Source: Owenia fusiformis
Lineage: Eukaryota; Annelida; Polychaeta; Sabellida; Oweniidae
Direction of reading: 5' to 3'
Assembly (NCBI GenBank): GCA_903813345.2
Contig: CAIIXF020000008.1
Span: forward strand, 28,148,005 to 28,212,004
Length of the DNA: 64,000 nt
Part shown: positions 1-13,500 of the stretch, piece after piece
How positions within the stretch are numbered: position 1 is the stretch's first letter
How the letters are laid out: each line of letters starts with the position of its first letter
Position numbers and translations under genes: made by a program
The notes under the pieces: generated by a model
Databases searched by the model: none
Told to the model about the DNA's origin: nothing
What the model saw: the letters and a program-made list of their open reading frames with translations, nothing else

Positions 1-1526
1 TTATTTATAAGACCATATATTGTTAAACAAAAATAGGACACAACTTAGTATTCTATGAACTTATGTAAAGTTCGGAAATAATTGTTAAACGCACAATTGT
101 TTTGGACAATAAAATCAAAAGACTTTTAAACATAGTATAGCTTGATGGCCATACCGATATAGTTGTTTCCGTAAAAGTATTATCTAATAAAATGTAAACC
201 CTCCAATATCCCCTCCCACTTGATTCGATTAGAGACGCTAAATTCCCACAGAGCTGAGCATATTCTTACTTTCCATGGGAGGAGTTATACGTCTCTATCA
301 TAAAACTATCATCAGTTTTGATTATTTACATTTGATTTAAACATAAACCCATAGATATCGAATATAGACACTAATAATCCCAACGCACAGTGTCATCCAT
401 ATCCACCGCGTATATCCCTATCGAGAGATAAGGCTAATCAGATGGGCGTGGCAGATATTATGAAGATTTGACGTGCTGTAACATTGTGTACATATGGATT
501 ATAAACCATGTATAAAGTTAATTAATAAATTAATGTCAGTTCTAAAATTGGATCGCAGAAAGGAGTTCCAATCCCCTACAAAAGTTTGGCACCCGGCAAA
601 ATCTCTATTCGGATCAATGTTTTATTGCCTATTTATGCTTATTGATATTTATGTTTTATTGCCTATTTATGTTTGGCGTTTTAAAAAATTCATATTTTTG
701 GGAATCAAGAAACAATATTAAGACTAAAAAGTAACGTAATCCGGCTGCCAAACTTATAGAGGGGGCTCTATAAAATGCCACTTTATTTTACAGGGAGATT
801 AGATATTTTTATCTGTTTTAAATAATCTAAAAGTTCTAAAAATAAGTCCAGAAATGTTAATGATATTTCCTCGTTTGATGAATGGACGTAAAAGTGCCAC
901 TCTTGTGAATGTTTACGGTCACTTAGAAATTAATTAAACTTTAGACATAAATATTTATATCTAATTAAAACAGACTCTCTCCAATTCAAAAACAACTACT
1001 CTGAATCTACAAGTGAATAGTTACTTAAGATAAATTTGATAATACATTCTACAACTTTTTTAATAATAAACATTTACGTTTAAAGAGACTGGAATCATAT
1101 TTTGAGTCTCAGAAACAAAATATACCATTACTTTGATTTACGTAATATTACTGTGACAAATAATTAGATAGATGAGTTTCACTAATCTGAATTATCTTTC
1201 ACTAATTAATACTCTGCGCTGTAAACATTGTTAAACAGTATAAGATAGTAGAGGATTGAGTGGCGATATATATTCACCCGTGTAAACAGTCCGGGCTAAA
1301 ACATAAACATACAATGCCACCACGAAGTTACTGATGCTGGGAAAGAAAACTGCATGCAGTCATGTGCTTGGAGATTTGAAGTATTTAACAGTTTTGCGTG
1401 CATTAATACAAGCATAAAGCATGGTGATATTTACTCATATGCATCTCGAGAGCATTTTCTGTGGAAAAATATAAATTCGTTAATCATCTAATCTTAACAT
1501 TTCAGTAATTCTGTGAGACAAAATTA
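1..1526. other. AT-rich stretch without a recognisable gene
   Basis: I see no exon with credible splice sites and no family resemblance. A 75-codon open frame at 494-721 (plus) has a short internal direct repeat (TTTATTGCCTATTTATG-like, twice) and looks like chance or decayed transposon sequence. Confidence 0.5.
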
Positions 1527-2292
1527 TGAGGCAAAATTCATTTCGTTCCTCTGTAATTATCAATGAGGCAAAATTCATTTTGTTCCTCTGTAGTTATCAA
1601 TGAGGCAAAATTCATTTCGTTTCTCTGTAATTATCTATGAGGCAAAATTCATTTATTGCCTCTGTAATTATCAATGAGGCAAAATTCATTTCGTTCCTCT
1701 GTAGTTATCAATGAGGCAAAATTCATTTCGTTTCTCTGTAGTTATCTATGAGGCAAAATTCATTTTGTTCCTCTGTAATTATCTATGAGGAAAAATTCAT
1801 TTCGTTCCTCTGTAATTATCTATGAGGCAAAATTCATTTTGTTCCTCTGTAATTATCTATGAGGAAAAATTCATTTATTGCCTCTGTAATTATCTATGAG
1901 GAAGAATTCATTTGTTGCCTTTGTAATTATCTATGAGGCAAAATTCATTTGTTGCCCCTGTAATTATCTATGAGGCCAAATTCATTTGTTGTCTCTGTAA
2001 TTATCTATGAGGCAAATCTTTTGTTGCCTTTGTAATTATCTATGAGGCAAAATTCATTTGTTGTCTCTGTAATTATCTATGAGGCAAAATCTTTTGTTGC
2101 CTTTGTAATTATCTATGAGACAAAATGCATTTGTTGCCTTTGTAATTACCTATGAGGCAAAATTCATTTATTGCCTCTGTAATTATCTATGAGGCAAAAT
2201 CTTTTGTTGTCTCTGTAATTATCTATGAGGCAAAATCTTTTGTTGCCTTTGTAATTATCTATGAGGCAAAATTCATGTGTTGCCTCTGTAAC
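1527..2292. repeat. Minisatellite, about 37-bp unit, about 20 copies
   Basis: The unit reads roughly TATGAGGCAAAATTCATTT followed by CGTTCCTCTGTAATTATC. Copies differ by point changes (CGTTCC/TTGCC/TTGTC) and small deletions, and later copies drift to CTTTTGTTGCC. Each unit has a GAGGCAA...TTGCCTC inverted pair, so single strands can fold into small hairpins. The array has no spacers of unrelated sequence. Confidence 0.9.
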
Positions 2293-2299
2293 TATATGC

Positions 2300-5200
2300 A
2301 TGGGTCGTGAAAGATTATAGCATGGTCATTTGTAGAGCATTTGGCATTGAAACCATTAGAGCCACGTTGGGCCATGGGCCAAGGAAAAAAGTACTATTGT
2401 CTCTGAGCTTAATATAGAAGTGACCTCTACCTTTCCCTTGGCCTATGCGTTGGACTATAATCCCGGGGACTAAAGTTTCAATTTTGCACGGGTGTGTCTA
2501 AAAATGATAAACCGTTCGAAATGAGTGATGATGTAAAACTCAACAGATGTCGTATACCAGACACCATCCATCCAAACTTACGTGAAAACTAATGAATGCT
2601 TGATGGTTTGTTGTTTTAGCTAGGAATAACTCCAGTGTTCTTAGACCATTCACTCAATTTACTCCCAGTTGAAACACAACCCAGCTGGCAATTGTAGCTT
2701 ATCTGACTCTATGTAGAAACACACACTCTATAAAACTCGCAGTTATAAATATTTAGAAACAAAATCCACTGTTGAGGCTTAAAGATAAGTGATACGAATG
2801 TTATGTAAATGATAGAAGGTTGGATAACTAATTTTGAAATACCACACGTAGTTAGTCCGATGTGGTGGCATGACTGCCCACCTTCCTTTCGTCATGTTTA
2901 ACAACCATTAATCTCAAACCAAAGTGTATGATAAAATTAAACCTGTGAACAATACTTGTGAACGAGATCGAGTTGACCACAATATACTATCTATGGTCCT
3001 ATTTCCTCTATCCCAGAGGCAAACAGAAATCAAATGTAGTAAGCAGGATGTAAAGAAAAACGTAACAATTTTATCTGAAATCCAGAATCAAATGATTTGG
3101 AAAAGTGACAAGATTTTTATACCTTCTGTTTGTTTAAATAAACATTTTCCACTACACAGGCCAGATACGAACCAGTGTGTTTATTAATTTAAGTGTGTAC
3201 ATCTAATTTGAACATCCTCCAAGCTAGCTCACGTCGATAACTTATGACGGGACCAGAAGCAATCTATGTAGCAGAAGTGGTTATCTCTCATGCAGCTAAC
3301 ACTCGAAGTAACACTAACAGATAAACATAGGATAGAATAGTTGGTAAACATACAGTAAATAGAATCTGTGTTTCGAGCCCCTTAGATAAACACACCGCCA
3401 ATTTGATACAAACTATCTGTGCCCCAAACATCACAGAAACTATTGCCTCTTGCAGAACTGGTCAGATTTGGCGTAACCTTGCAGAAAGGTTCAAAAGGGG
3501 AATCGTATAATTGTCAAATTATAGCTAAATCTGTTTCACCCGTACGGCTTTTCTCCTTTTAACAATTCTTAATGTACTGTCATCAACCGCTCCAACGTGA
3601 CGCAACTTACCGTCATTAGGGCGTTGTGTTAAAGCTTGCAATGTTTTTCACAACCTAGACGTGAACGGAAAATATTTAAGCGATGCATTTGTATGGGCTA
3701 TACGTATAGGTTGGCGTTTCGATTTTATATGCAAGCTTAAACATCCTATTAACATAAAGGGAGTCTTGACAGCTTTAAGGATGACACACGTAACACAGCA
3801 GCATCTCATTACGCTACTCCTAAAAACAGTTTATCCAGACATTTCCACCAGTTCTCTCGCTCAGGTGCAAGTCGCTCTGCGCTGCAAGGGAGAATTGCTC
3901 CAAGCTGTGGGCTTCCGTACCAGATTCCGCTGAAACTGTAACAAAAACAATTAAGTAACCACCCATGATTGGTAGTGATCATCAGATAGCACAGATGGAT
4001 AACCATCTCTGATAAAGATCCGGTCTGAGCCTAGAGCAGATCTTATATAGACGAGGAATATACAGTGACTGAGTTGCCGAGTGCCTATCTCTATGGATCA
4101 ATCCGGGGATCACCAAGGGCCTCCTTTGTAAGCGATTATTGGTCTTTGCTCCCATGTCTCACGAACAGTTTCGGCAGCAAACCGTAGATACGGCAACGTA
4201 CAAAGTGACAGTGTCACAGAAATGTACATTATCCCTCTTTATCGCTTCCACTGGACCTCTCACCTCGGAAATTTAGGGTCGCAGATTTTAAAACATAAAT
4301 GGTGTATGGATGTGAGTGGGAATGGGGATAGCCAGTATTTATTTATTGCAGTATTGCCTAAGCGAACGTATTAGTGTCCATTGTAGCCAGGATCCCGGGA
4401 TCAACCCAATTGCAAGGATCATTGTCAGAGGTCATTGCATGAATAAGCCCTTTTAGCCTTAGCTAATTCCATTTATAGATGGCAGTCATATGATAAAAAT
4501 TCAGGAAATGATAACATAGAAGGTATGGGGATTCTCTAGATTTTTCACCCTTTTCTTTGATTCTTTGAAAAAACTATTTTTATTTTAAAAAATTCTTGGG
4601 CCATAGGTCATGATGAAATTGTTATCTATTTAAAGACATCAAAGATATATCTTTTCCAACTGTTATATAACTGGAAAATGACTAATTGGTCAAGGGTCAC
4701 TACAGGGCCATACATTACATGTGAATTAGTTAATCTACTTTCTTCTTAGTATTTCTTCTGAAAGTACAAGATATCTAACATCTATAAGGCCATAAGAAGT
4801 AGATTCTTTGTTTTGCGTCCTCGCAAAATCCAAATCATGCAAGGATACAAGGAAAACAAACACACACTCAAGAAAAACACAAACTTGTTTGCTGAGATAT
4901 GTATACATTTCAAGGGCATAAAAGGGCATGAAATACCAATTTCTATACATTCAATACAGTATATTTAAACATATAGCTATTTCAAGGGTAAAAATAAGGA
5001 AATACACAATGTATGCCAAAGTAATCAAAAACACTGTCCATTTTGACGTACACCAAATTATCCGCCATTTTGTCTGATTCTGATTGAACGAAATGCGATG
5101 GTACTTCCAGACTTTGTGATTGCTATTTGGATGTGTTTGCTTTTTCTACATTTTGTAGTATTCGTTAATAAAAATGTGTGGAGAAAAAACTTTAGAAACA

Positions 5201-8200
5201 TTTTCAATGATATCAAATATAAGTGTAAGTTCTCAAATCCTGCATCAAATATCTGAATGATCTCTAACTATCTAGTTAACTTAACCTTTTATCCCGTATC
5301 AGTATGTGGACAATAGTAAACATTGTAATTCAAGCTGCACTTAAAACAAGCAGTATCTTACTGGTGGCTATATAAACTTATTGACCCCAGGTCATTTTGG
5401 TGATTTAAGCTGACCAACATCAAGCCAAATATTTTAAACAAAATAGCCAATATTCATCTTTATTTTCCATTATTTATGTTGTTTTAAAAGACTAAAAAAA
5501 ATTTATACCAATGATATATAAGATCTTACCTAAAGATCTGTTGATTTTCTGAATGAATGAGGAAACAGAAATGGTAGCATTATGATGTTAAAATCATAGT
5601 ATAAATGTGATGTTTTACATGTTGGTTCAATGGGGAACTGCTTTAGGCCTAAGATTCTTTTCCTGAAAATGGGCTAGACATCTATTGGCTGTTTATAGAG
5701 TATTTTCAACTAATCTTGCTAGGCTAAACTCCTGTATTGATTAAGTTATTTTAGTCTTCAAGACCCTGGGCTTTCAACTCTAACAACTGTGTCACAAGGG
5801 CTTGTAGGGCTAAGGTTATTTATGATTATAACCGTTTTGTCAACTTTCACAAGTATTAAACATGGTCTAGTTCTCTAGGGCTCGGGAGAAGATTAAACTT
5901 ATGGCATTTCCGAATTTAAAGATGCAACAAAAATTATGCATGAATTTCAAGGGTGATAGACTACTTAATATTGAACTATCATAGATGTTGCAAAATTTAA
6001 AAGCTTCCCTATTCATTGAGAGATATCACCTCCCATGAATCAAAAGGCTTGTAACCTGACGTGTGCTCTGCCAATAAGGGAAGATAATCATATGGAGTTT
6101 GGATGATGGGACATTCCTCCTTCGGTTGTTGACCACTTATCCCAGGGGCCTGGCAATGTTGAACTTACCCGTGGAGTTGATATCATAACATTCACTAAAA
6201 ATATCGTTTTATATTTAGTCACCTATATTTACACACATTATGCCGTTTATGGTCACTTATAGCAAAAACAATTTCATAATTGCCACTGGGAACCCCAATG
6301 CGCCAAAAAATAACATGTTGTTAGTCGGAGGTCAATTGACTTTGAAGTGACGAGACATATCGCGGTGAAACCACGGGCGCAAACATAGCTGGTTGATTGA
6401 AGCGAAAAACAAGCGGTAAGTGATGGCGATATCCACAAGGACCGAGAGGCGGGTGAACAATTAAATACTCTGTAAGCTAAGCCCATGCTGTGGTATTGGT
6501 AAGCAATGCACGGGATAATCTCCCATTTAGACCCTGGGTTGCTGTATTTAATCTAAAACGTCGCATCGGGCCCGCTGGTGCGCTATGAAGTCCTGAAAAC
6601 ATGTTTTCGAATGAACATTTCGAGAAACAATATGTCCAGTCTGTGGTAGCCAAAAACTTGGCAGAAACGTGTCATTAACGTCAGTTTGTGTATGATTATT
6701 TTGATATAGTTACAGTGATGTTTCATCTTCACATCAAGTTGTTTAACAGAGTAAACTTTAATTTTGTGTAACCGCTGTTTCGCCCCAGTTTAATTGGTAA
6801 ATAAAATAAATGGCACAACAGTCTATAAAAAGTCAGCCAAAATAGTCTTCGTCTTGTGCGATCAAAATCTGACATACCAGGATTGACATTCCAAAAAAAC
6901 GACAATTGAGAATATTGTGGCCAAACATTTTTCCGAATTTCGAGCCAACCTTACATGTACAAATATGGAAACAAAGAAAACACTCTTTCTGTTATTCCTA
7001 ACTTTCGGTATCTTGTACGTAGTCCGGAAGGAGAAAATGGAGAAGGCGTGGCTTATCACGATGGAAAACATATTTTTCTTAAATACTGTGCCTGAAGCCT
7101 CTGTCACATTTGCTCTACGGCGGGTGTACGGCGGCCGTAGCTCAAAAAAATCGATATAGAAAATCTACATCGTACTGCTTGTCCCCATATAGACTGCCCA
7201 TTTCTCTTGATTTTGGGGAGGTGTCGATCAAATGCATTTTTGAATCGCCACAGTGTACAGTGTTATCCTGGGGAGTGTTATACTACTATATGGTATAAAA
7301 ATAAAGAGTAATATTTCTCGATGTTCTGATTTATCGAGATGACCCGGGCTCTTAATAACTCCAGACTCTTTTTCGGGCGATAGAATTGATATCAGTAGGC
7401 TATTGAATATGCTTTTGTATTCAGCATATAAGATAATTTTTTGATTCACACTGTGCAGTTGAAATAAGTATCTTTAATAACGAAATGGACTAAATAGTAG
7501 TCCTTTTCATCAACATCTTTTTACGATTACAATAAAGCAATTTTAACAATGAACTAATGATTTTAATTGGCTTACCCCCTCCATTTGGTCAACGATGACC
7601 TGCTGATGCTTTTATAAATGTTGTATTATTTCACAGGTTTAGTGTAAAAATCACCAGGACTTTACATTAACATGTGGTGAAAGTTGTTTTACTGATAATT
7701 TGCAGTGCCGTTTTAAAAAGATGCATACAACTTTACCACAAGGCTGCTCCTTGAGAAAATACCGTAAATAAGTGCAACAATTTGTTATGATTTACTAGTA
7801 ATGAATTATAATTTAATTGCCTTTTTGATTTTCCGTATTATACTAGTAAAGTACAATAAGCAGGAATCTATTTTCTATGTGGATCCGAGAATTAACGTTA
7901 CGTTAATCTGTTACTGTTTTAAATAAAAGAACGGATGTATTTTTACTCCAATTTTCTCATTAGTGTATCTTTAACTCAATTAGTGGTCCGATTTACAAGT
8001 TCCGAAATTTCCAACACATTCCCCTGGCTTATCTCAAAATTCTAACTTTTCCCAATCATTTTTGAGGTTATTCAACAGAATCTAACATTTTCTAGTCAAA
8101 TACCCTTTGCATTTGTTGAGCATCTTAAATGATATTTTCGCCTGGAACTTATTAAACGATGCGCTCGGGGTTCTAGTCAAGGGGAAATTATGACTGAGGT

Positions 8201-8247
8201 TTCCCCTTGAAGCCCTTTCATACTCAACAAGGGTCAGTATGGATTTA
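2300..8247. other. Intergenic stretch, no gene recognised
   Basis: Only short open frames occur here (for example 2924-3187, 3661-3933 and 6917-7159 on plus), none with a family resemblance or a convincing exon border. Around 7099-7140 there is a single end of the CTCTACGGCG repeat that occurs as a full palindromic element at about 9.0-9.36 kb. Confidence 0.45.
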
Positions 8248-8249
8248 TA

Positions 8250-8874
8250 CAGGGTGGGCCAAAAAAAACGCCACTTTTTTTTCAAGAGACTATAACTTTT
8301 TTATTTTCCAACCTACATACCCCAAATTTTGCAGTTATATAGTGCCAAGGGTTCTTAGTAATAATATAATGTAACAAGTCCTTCAACTGGGATTATATAT
8401 GATCTAAAAGAGGAGTTCAATCGGTCCGCCGCCCCGTTTGAGGATCAATTTTAGTCTTAGTCGCCTTGCTGATATAGCAGTATCAATGAAATCTTAGCTA
8501 TATTTTTTTCAACGTGTCTTAATTGCCAACTTTAGTTAAGCATTTTTTTAGATTGGGTGCCTTCATACCATCTCCTGGAGACCTCCCCATACCCTATACT
8601 CACTTGGGTTTGAATTTGGCCTATTAGCTTGCGGCCATCAGGGCATATCAGTTTAGGAACATTATGCAAATTATGCTTATTTCTCATTGCACACCACATG
8701 TTTAAGTGAGACGCTGGTGACATATTTTATTCAAGTAAAAGTGTATAATTCATGATCAATGGCTAGATAACAACCTCAAGTTTCATGTGGTATGTAAATT
8801 ATGATTTTGTATCAAAAATTAAAAAAGTTATGGCATTTTGAAAAAAAAAGTGGCGTTTTTTTTGGCCCACCCTG
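8250..8874. mobile_element. Non-autonomous DNA transposon (MITE), TA-flanked
   Basis: The ends are inverted copies: the left begins CAGGGTGGGCCAAAAAAAAC and the right ends in its reverse complement, each followed inwards by GCCACTTTTTT. A TA dinucleotide flanks both ends (8248-8249 and 8875-8876), the target-site pattern of Tc1/mariner-type elements. The 625-bp body encodes no transposase, so it would be mobilised in trans. The related TIR CAGGGTGGTCA occurs at 11.87 and 49.67 kb. Confidence 0.85.
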
Positions 8875-9007
8875 TATATAGTAGGACCATAATCCCTGGT
8901 GTACTATAAATACCGTTTCCGATAGTTTTATTTTGATTGTTAAAAGCGAGCTTCATCTACTAATGTACCAAGACAGAGGATCGTAAATGCCTAGAGTGCC
9001 TCGGACA

Positions 9008-9358
9008 CATTTGCTCTACGGCGACCGTAGTTCCCCGAAATCGCAGGAAGTGCCGCAGTAGGGTGGCCGTAGATATTAGACAAGCCGTAACCAAACTGTT
9101 GTGTCAGATTGGCCGTAAGTATCGGCAGTGGCAGCCTTGTCTCTGACTTGGTACATAAATACAAAGGGGACGCCTTTCGGCGACCGTGCGTCATCATTTC
9201 AAAGGTCATACGGCAAAGATTTGTCTGCATAAATTCAAAATACACCATACGGCTGCTAAAGCATATGCGACTGGTAAAGTATGACACCTTACAAATTCTG
9301 CAGTGGACGTAAGAAAGGTAATGACCGTAGATATATCGTAAGGTCGCCATAGCAAATG
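9008..9358. mobile_element. Palindromic MITE-like element (CTCTACGGCGACC ends)
   Basis: The left end has CATTTGCTCTACGGCGACC and the right end GGTCGCCATAGCAAATG, which is its near reverse complement. The interior is rich in CCGTA/TACGG words in both orientations. The open frame on minus (8991-9449) arises from this palindromic sequence and is not taken as a gene. Confidence 0.6.
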
Positions 9359-10401
9359 AAATTGAGGTGTAATGTGGTCCTATTTTGATTTTTTTGAACA
9401 TTTCAGTTTTTTCGGCAATGGCATCAATGTACGAGGCCTTATCTGTCATTTGTTAAAGACGGCGAACGCGGACCGCCGAACACCAACCGCCGGTCAGAGC
9501 ATGGATAGTACACATTCTTTTTTATTTGTCTTGAAACATTGTTACTTTACAAAATATTGTCAAAGTAAAAACAAAAAGGAGATGAGAGTTTGGGAAGTCT
9601 ATGTAAAGGTCAAAAGCTTCAGAAACACTAAAATCCACAAGTTGATTTTCAATATATATTTCTGTAGTATATTAAATAAAATGGACTTAGATTGTAGAGA
9701 ACAGATATCTTTAAAACTGTACTACATTTAATTGTTAAGTGTTACACACATAATAGACTGTAAATATACAAATTAATATACAATAAAATATATTACACGC
9801 ATTGGAATAGATTGCAAACTCATTTTTGATTTCTGAAGTTGGTCTAAAACATTTAGGGACACAACCTAGTAAAAACCTAGTAAAAACCTAGTTGAGGCAT
9901 GAAAGGACAGTTGTATGGCAATGGAGTTGAAAGGTCTCTCTGAAGTTTGGCTTAGAATGAGAACTCAGACCCTTCATACATTCCTCTGGGTAGAGCATCC
10001 AATGTAGTCTTTCATTAAGCCCCAAATAATCCCTTGCCTATGTGCTTGGTTTATATGCAATGGGATTATATCATTGGCTGTAGGCAATGAGATTTCATGC
10101 TCTTTCCTCAAATACAAGTTCTTGGATGAAATGGACTGGGGTTGTACTCTAGATCGTTTGTACACTATGTAGATGTACTAGGATTTGTTGAAACTCCCAT
10201 CAAGCACACTATATTTCCTCGAATACATGTTCTGAGACTACATGCACTGGAACTGCATGCTCTGGGATTCAGGGACGCTCCCAGTGCCAGTATGTCACAT
10301 ATATATGATCCCCTCATTATAACATAGGAGCATCACATTATACTGTACTGTACAATACTTATAATACATGGTTGAAGATATATACAAGAGATTCCCATGA
10401 A

Positions 10402-10524
10402 TTAGAGTTTATCCACTTTCTGTGCAAATATTGCCACTTGTTTCTCGAGCTCCTTCTTCAATGCTGCCTCTCCAGAGTTGGGATGTTTCTTCACAAAATC
10501 TGCAATTGCCATGTAGAACTCAGT
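10402..10524 (-). CDS. Exon 3 (last) of the 103-aa gene
   Basis: 40 codons plus TAA, starting TEFYMAIADF after a strong TTTTTTCAG acceptor. The end is Lys/Glu/Ala-rich and likely a helix or short coiled coil. Confidence 0.8.
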   Translation of the reverse strand, partial: TEFYMAIADFVKKHPNSGEAALKKELEKQVAIFAQKVDKL

Positions 10525-13500
10525 CTGAAAAAATATGTAGTAAATAATTTTCTTGTTAGACACAACTTCATGGACAGGGCGTAGCAAGACATGAGGCAGA
10601 GAAAAAATAAAAATTGAAAAGACTTGTTATTTTAGAGATTTTTGAAATAAAAATTTGATAAGAAAAAGTCAACTATTTATTATTGAATATTTATTTTATT
10701 AATTTAATAAATAAATAAATAAAAATTTCTCAAATATTCAAGATTGAATTAATTTTTATAATATTGACACCAGTATTTATCACTTTTTATTCAATTTTTC
10801 ACTCGCCTATTTATATTCACATTTGCCTCACTTATTTTTTAACACTTGTCTTGCCCCTTAACTTACAAAACAAAATATTTTTATCCAGATTTTGTCATTC
10901 ATCTTCAGTTTGTTTAGATAAAATCGATAAGTCTGTCATCTTTATGTGACACCAAGATGGAGAATGAAATTAATAAAAAGTTATACAACTATGCCATCTA
11001 TCTAAGTTAATCAAAGTTAAGTTAACAAACGCATAAGAGATTGTGAGAACTCCTAGAAAATACCAGTGCTCATGTTAAATCTTCCCAAAAGGATAATACT
11101 GGATTTTTTGGTGAATGTTTTAGCTGAAATTCTTAATTGTGAATTCAGATTAAAAATAACAAGCAATTCCTCATGATGAGGGCAAAAAATCTGCTGGGTG
11201 CAAGGTAATGTCCACATTTCGATGGGTGCAAAAGAATTTTCTCATGGGTGCAATGCAATTTTCAACTGGGTTCAAATGAACTTTCCATTGGGTGTAAAGA
11301 AGTTGGGTGCAAAAGAATTTTCTCATGGGTGCAATGCAATTTTCAACTTGGTGCAAATTAATTTTCCATAAGTTGCAAGGTAACTTTAAAACTTTAAACT
11401 TGGTGTAAATGAATTTTCCATGAGATGCAAGGTAGTTTTAATACTTTTCAACTGGGTGCAAATTAAATTTTCACTGGATATGAGGTAGTTTTCAAATTTT
11501 CAACTGAGTGGAAATGAATTTCCCATTGGGTGCAAGGCAGTTCAAATATTCAACTAGGCGCAGATGAACTCATCAAAAGTAAATGAATTGAATAAAAGAT
11601 TTTCATGGTATTAACTGGTTCTAGTCCTTGGTTGCTTCAAAACTGACCTGATATGCTTCTATTGTAGATTGGCTGCTGACTCTGTCATACAGTTCAGCTG
11701 CAACCCTGATCCCAGTAATTGTTTTAAGCATTTCAGCATTCTCAGTTGGTTTGTCCAAATAAGCTAACAATGCCAGCTGAAATGTAAATACATAGCTAGA
11801 ATCATTGAACATACATATATATATTGTAAATGGTATACTGGCACTTTATTAGTCAATTAAATTGCCACATACAGGGTGGTCAAAAAACCCTATCAGTATT
11901 TTCCTCAATTCTTCAAAATTACTCCCTGATATATGACATGCTTGAGCATCATTCAATATCCTACCTACACTGCATGCAGAGTCTAGTTATAAACTACCCT
12001 CTGCATAGAATATACAGTTTAGTAGAACTCACCCCTCCCCCCCCCACCGACCTATGCCCATGGCAGCCCAGATCATAAATCAATTCAAACCTACCGAGCT
12101 GATCTTTTCTCAACCAATCAGCAAGCTGGAAGGAACACATGATAAATGTGCTCAGGGGGAAATAATCCCAGGGTTCAAAGAAGACATATCATAGACAAGA
12201 CATTTCACATGTCATGTAAATCTATATTGAGAAGACATATCGTCCCGATTGGTCAAATCGCAGGCAAACAATGGGGGTTTCAAAATTTTCAAAATTTTTA
12301 GTTCGGTGAGTTCAAAGATTTATTATAAACTGAAAGAGTGAACATGAAGCTCTCTTTTAAAGAAGCGAAGTTGAACAAATGAAATGGTTTATCCTACCAG
12401 CTTACAAGAGGTGTCACGGATACCCGATTTTGTTCCGATCCGCGGAATTATGCCCTCGGAATTGTTCTGTTCCGAAGCAAAATGTTCCGAACCGAACCGT
12501 TCCAATTTTTTTTGTTCCGTGACATCTCTACAGCCTACCATATTAATTTTATGATCATCAGACTGATAGTCACAATGTTACAGCTCTTTGAACAACATGC
12601 TCCAGTGGCCACTAAAGCACTATCTTTTGAAATGCTGACTGAATTTTCAAAAAGTTTCTGATTCAAGAGTGTATGAACACCTCAAACAATCAAAATCTGC
12701 ATTTACATTTACATACTTTATTTGTAATCAAAATATTGTAACACCTATCAATAAAGAAATGACTTGCAAGGAAGGTATTGAAAATCTCAATCTTGAAAAA
12801 TTCTCAAATTTTCTTTGAAAATCTGTCAACTTTCTCTATAGCCAGGGGAGGGAGATTTCCAAAAGATGAGTGTTGGTATTGGCACGTTCGATAACCAATT
12901 TTATATAGGGCCATATTTGCCATTGAAATTAATCTCAGAATGTTCGCTGTTGTTTTATGAGTGTTCTCTTCAAGTTTGGATTGAGTTACTTAAATAGTAA
13001 GAAATGATGATGTTGAACTGATGTTGAACTGAAACAAACGACATTTCCACGATTTCAATTTTACTTTGAGCATGCGCAGCTATGAGTGAGCATGTGCTCA
13101 TGATCCTGCGATATGATTGGACTTCATATGTAGGTGTGATTTAAATAAATTATGTTCATGAATATGAAATAATTATGAAAGCTACTGATGTGACATCATC
13201 CGGAGTGGTGTCACATTCTCAGATTACACATATGATCTTTGAAATAGACATCAATATCACTGGAAGTTGCCAAAACCCTCCATTAAAAATATGGTCAACT
13301 ATTTTGTGCTTTTATCAACAGACACTTTCATATTTGTGTGGCTTTATTTATTAGAGATAAAGCTCGAGTCCATTTCACTGCTTCATTTCGTCAGTAGAAC
13401 GACAAAAATAAGAAATTGGGAGACCACTGTGCAATAATATATGGAAAAGTATATTCATAATGTACATGAATGACATTTGTATATTTCAGATTTTTTAGTT

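Noticed and set aside
1527-2292. Regular repeat array that could be taken for a CRISPR
   Set aside because: Units abut without unique spacers, drift gradually, and the genome is animal.
3661-3933. 90-codon open frame on plus starting at GTG
   Set aside because: No ATG start, no splice context and no recognisable motif.
8991-9449. 152-codon open frame on minus
   Set aside because: It coincides with a palindromic MITE-like element and has no family resemblance.
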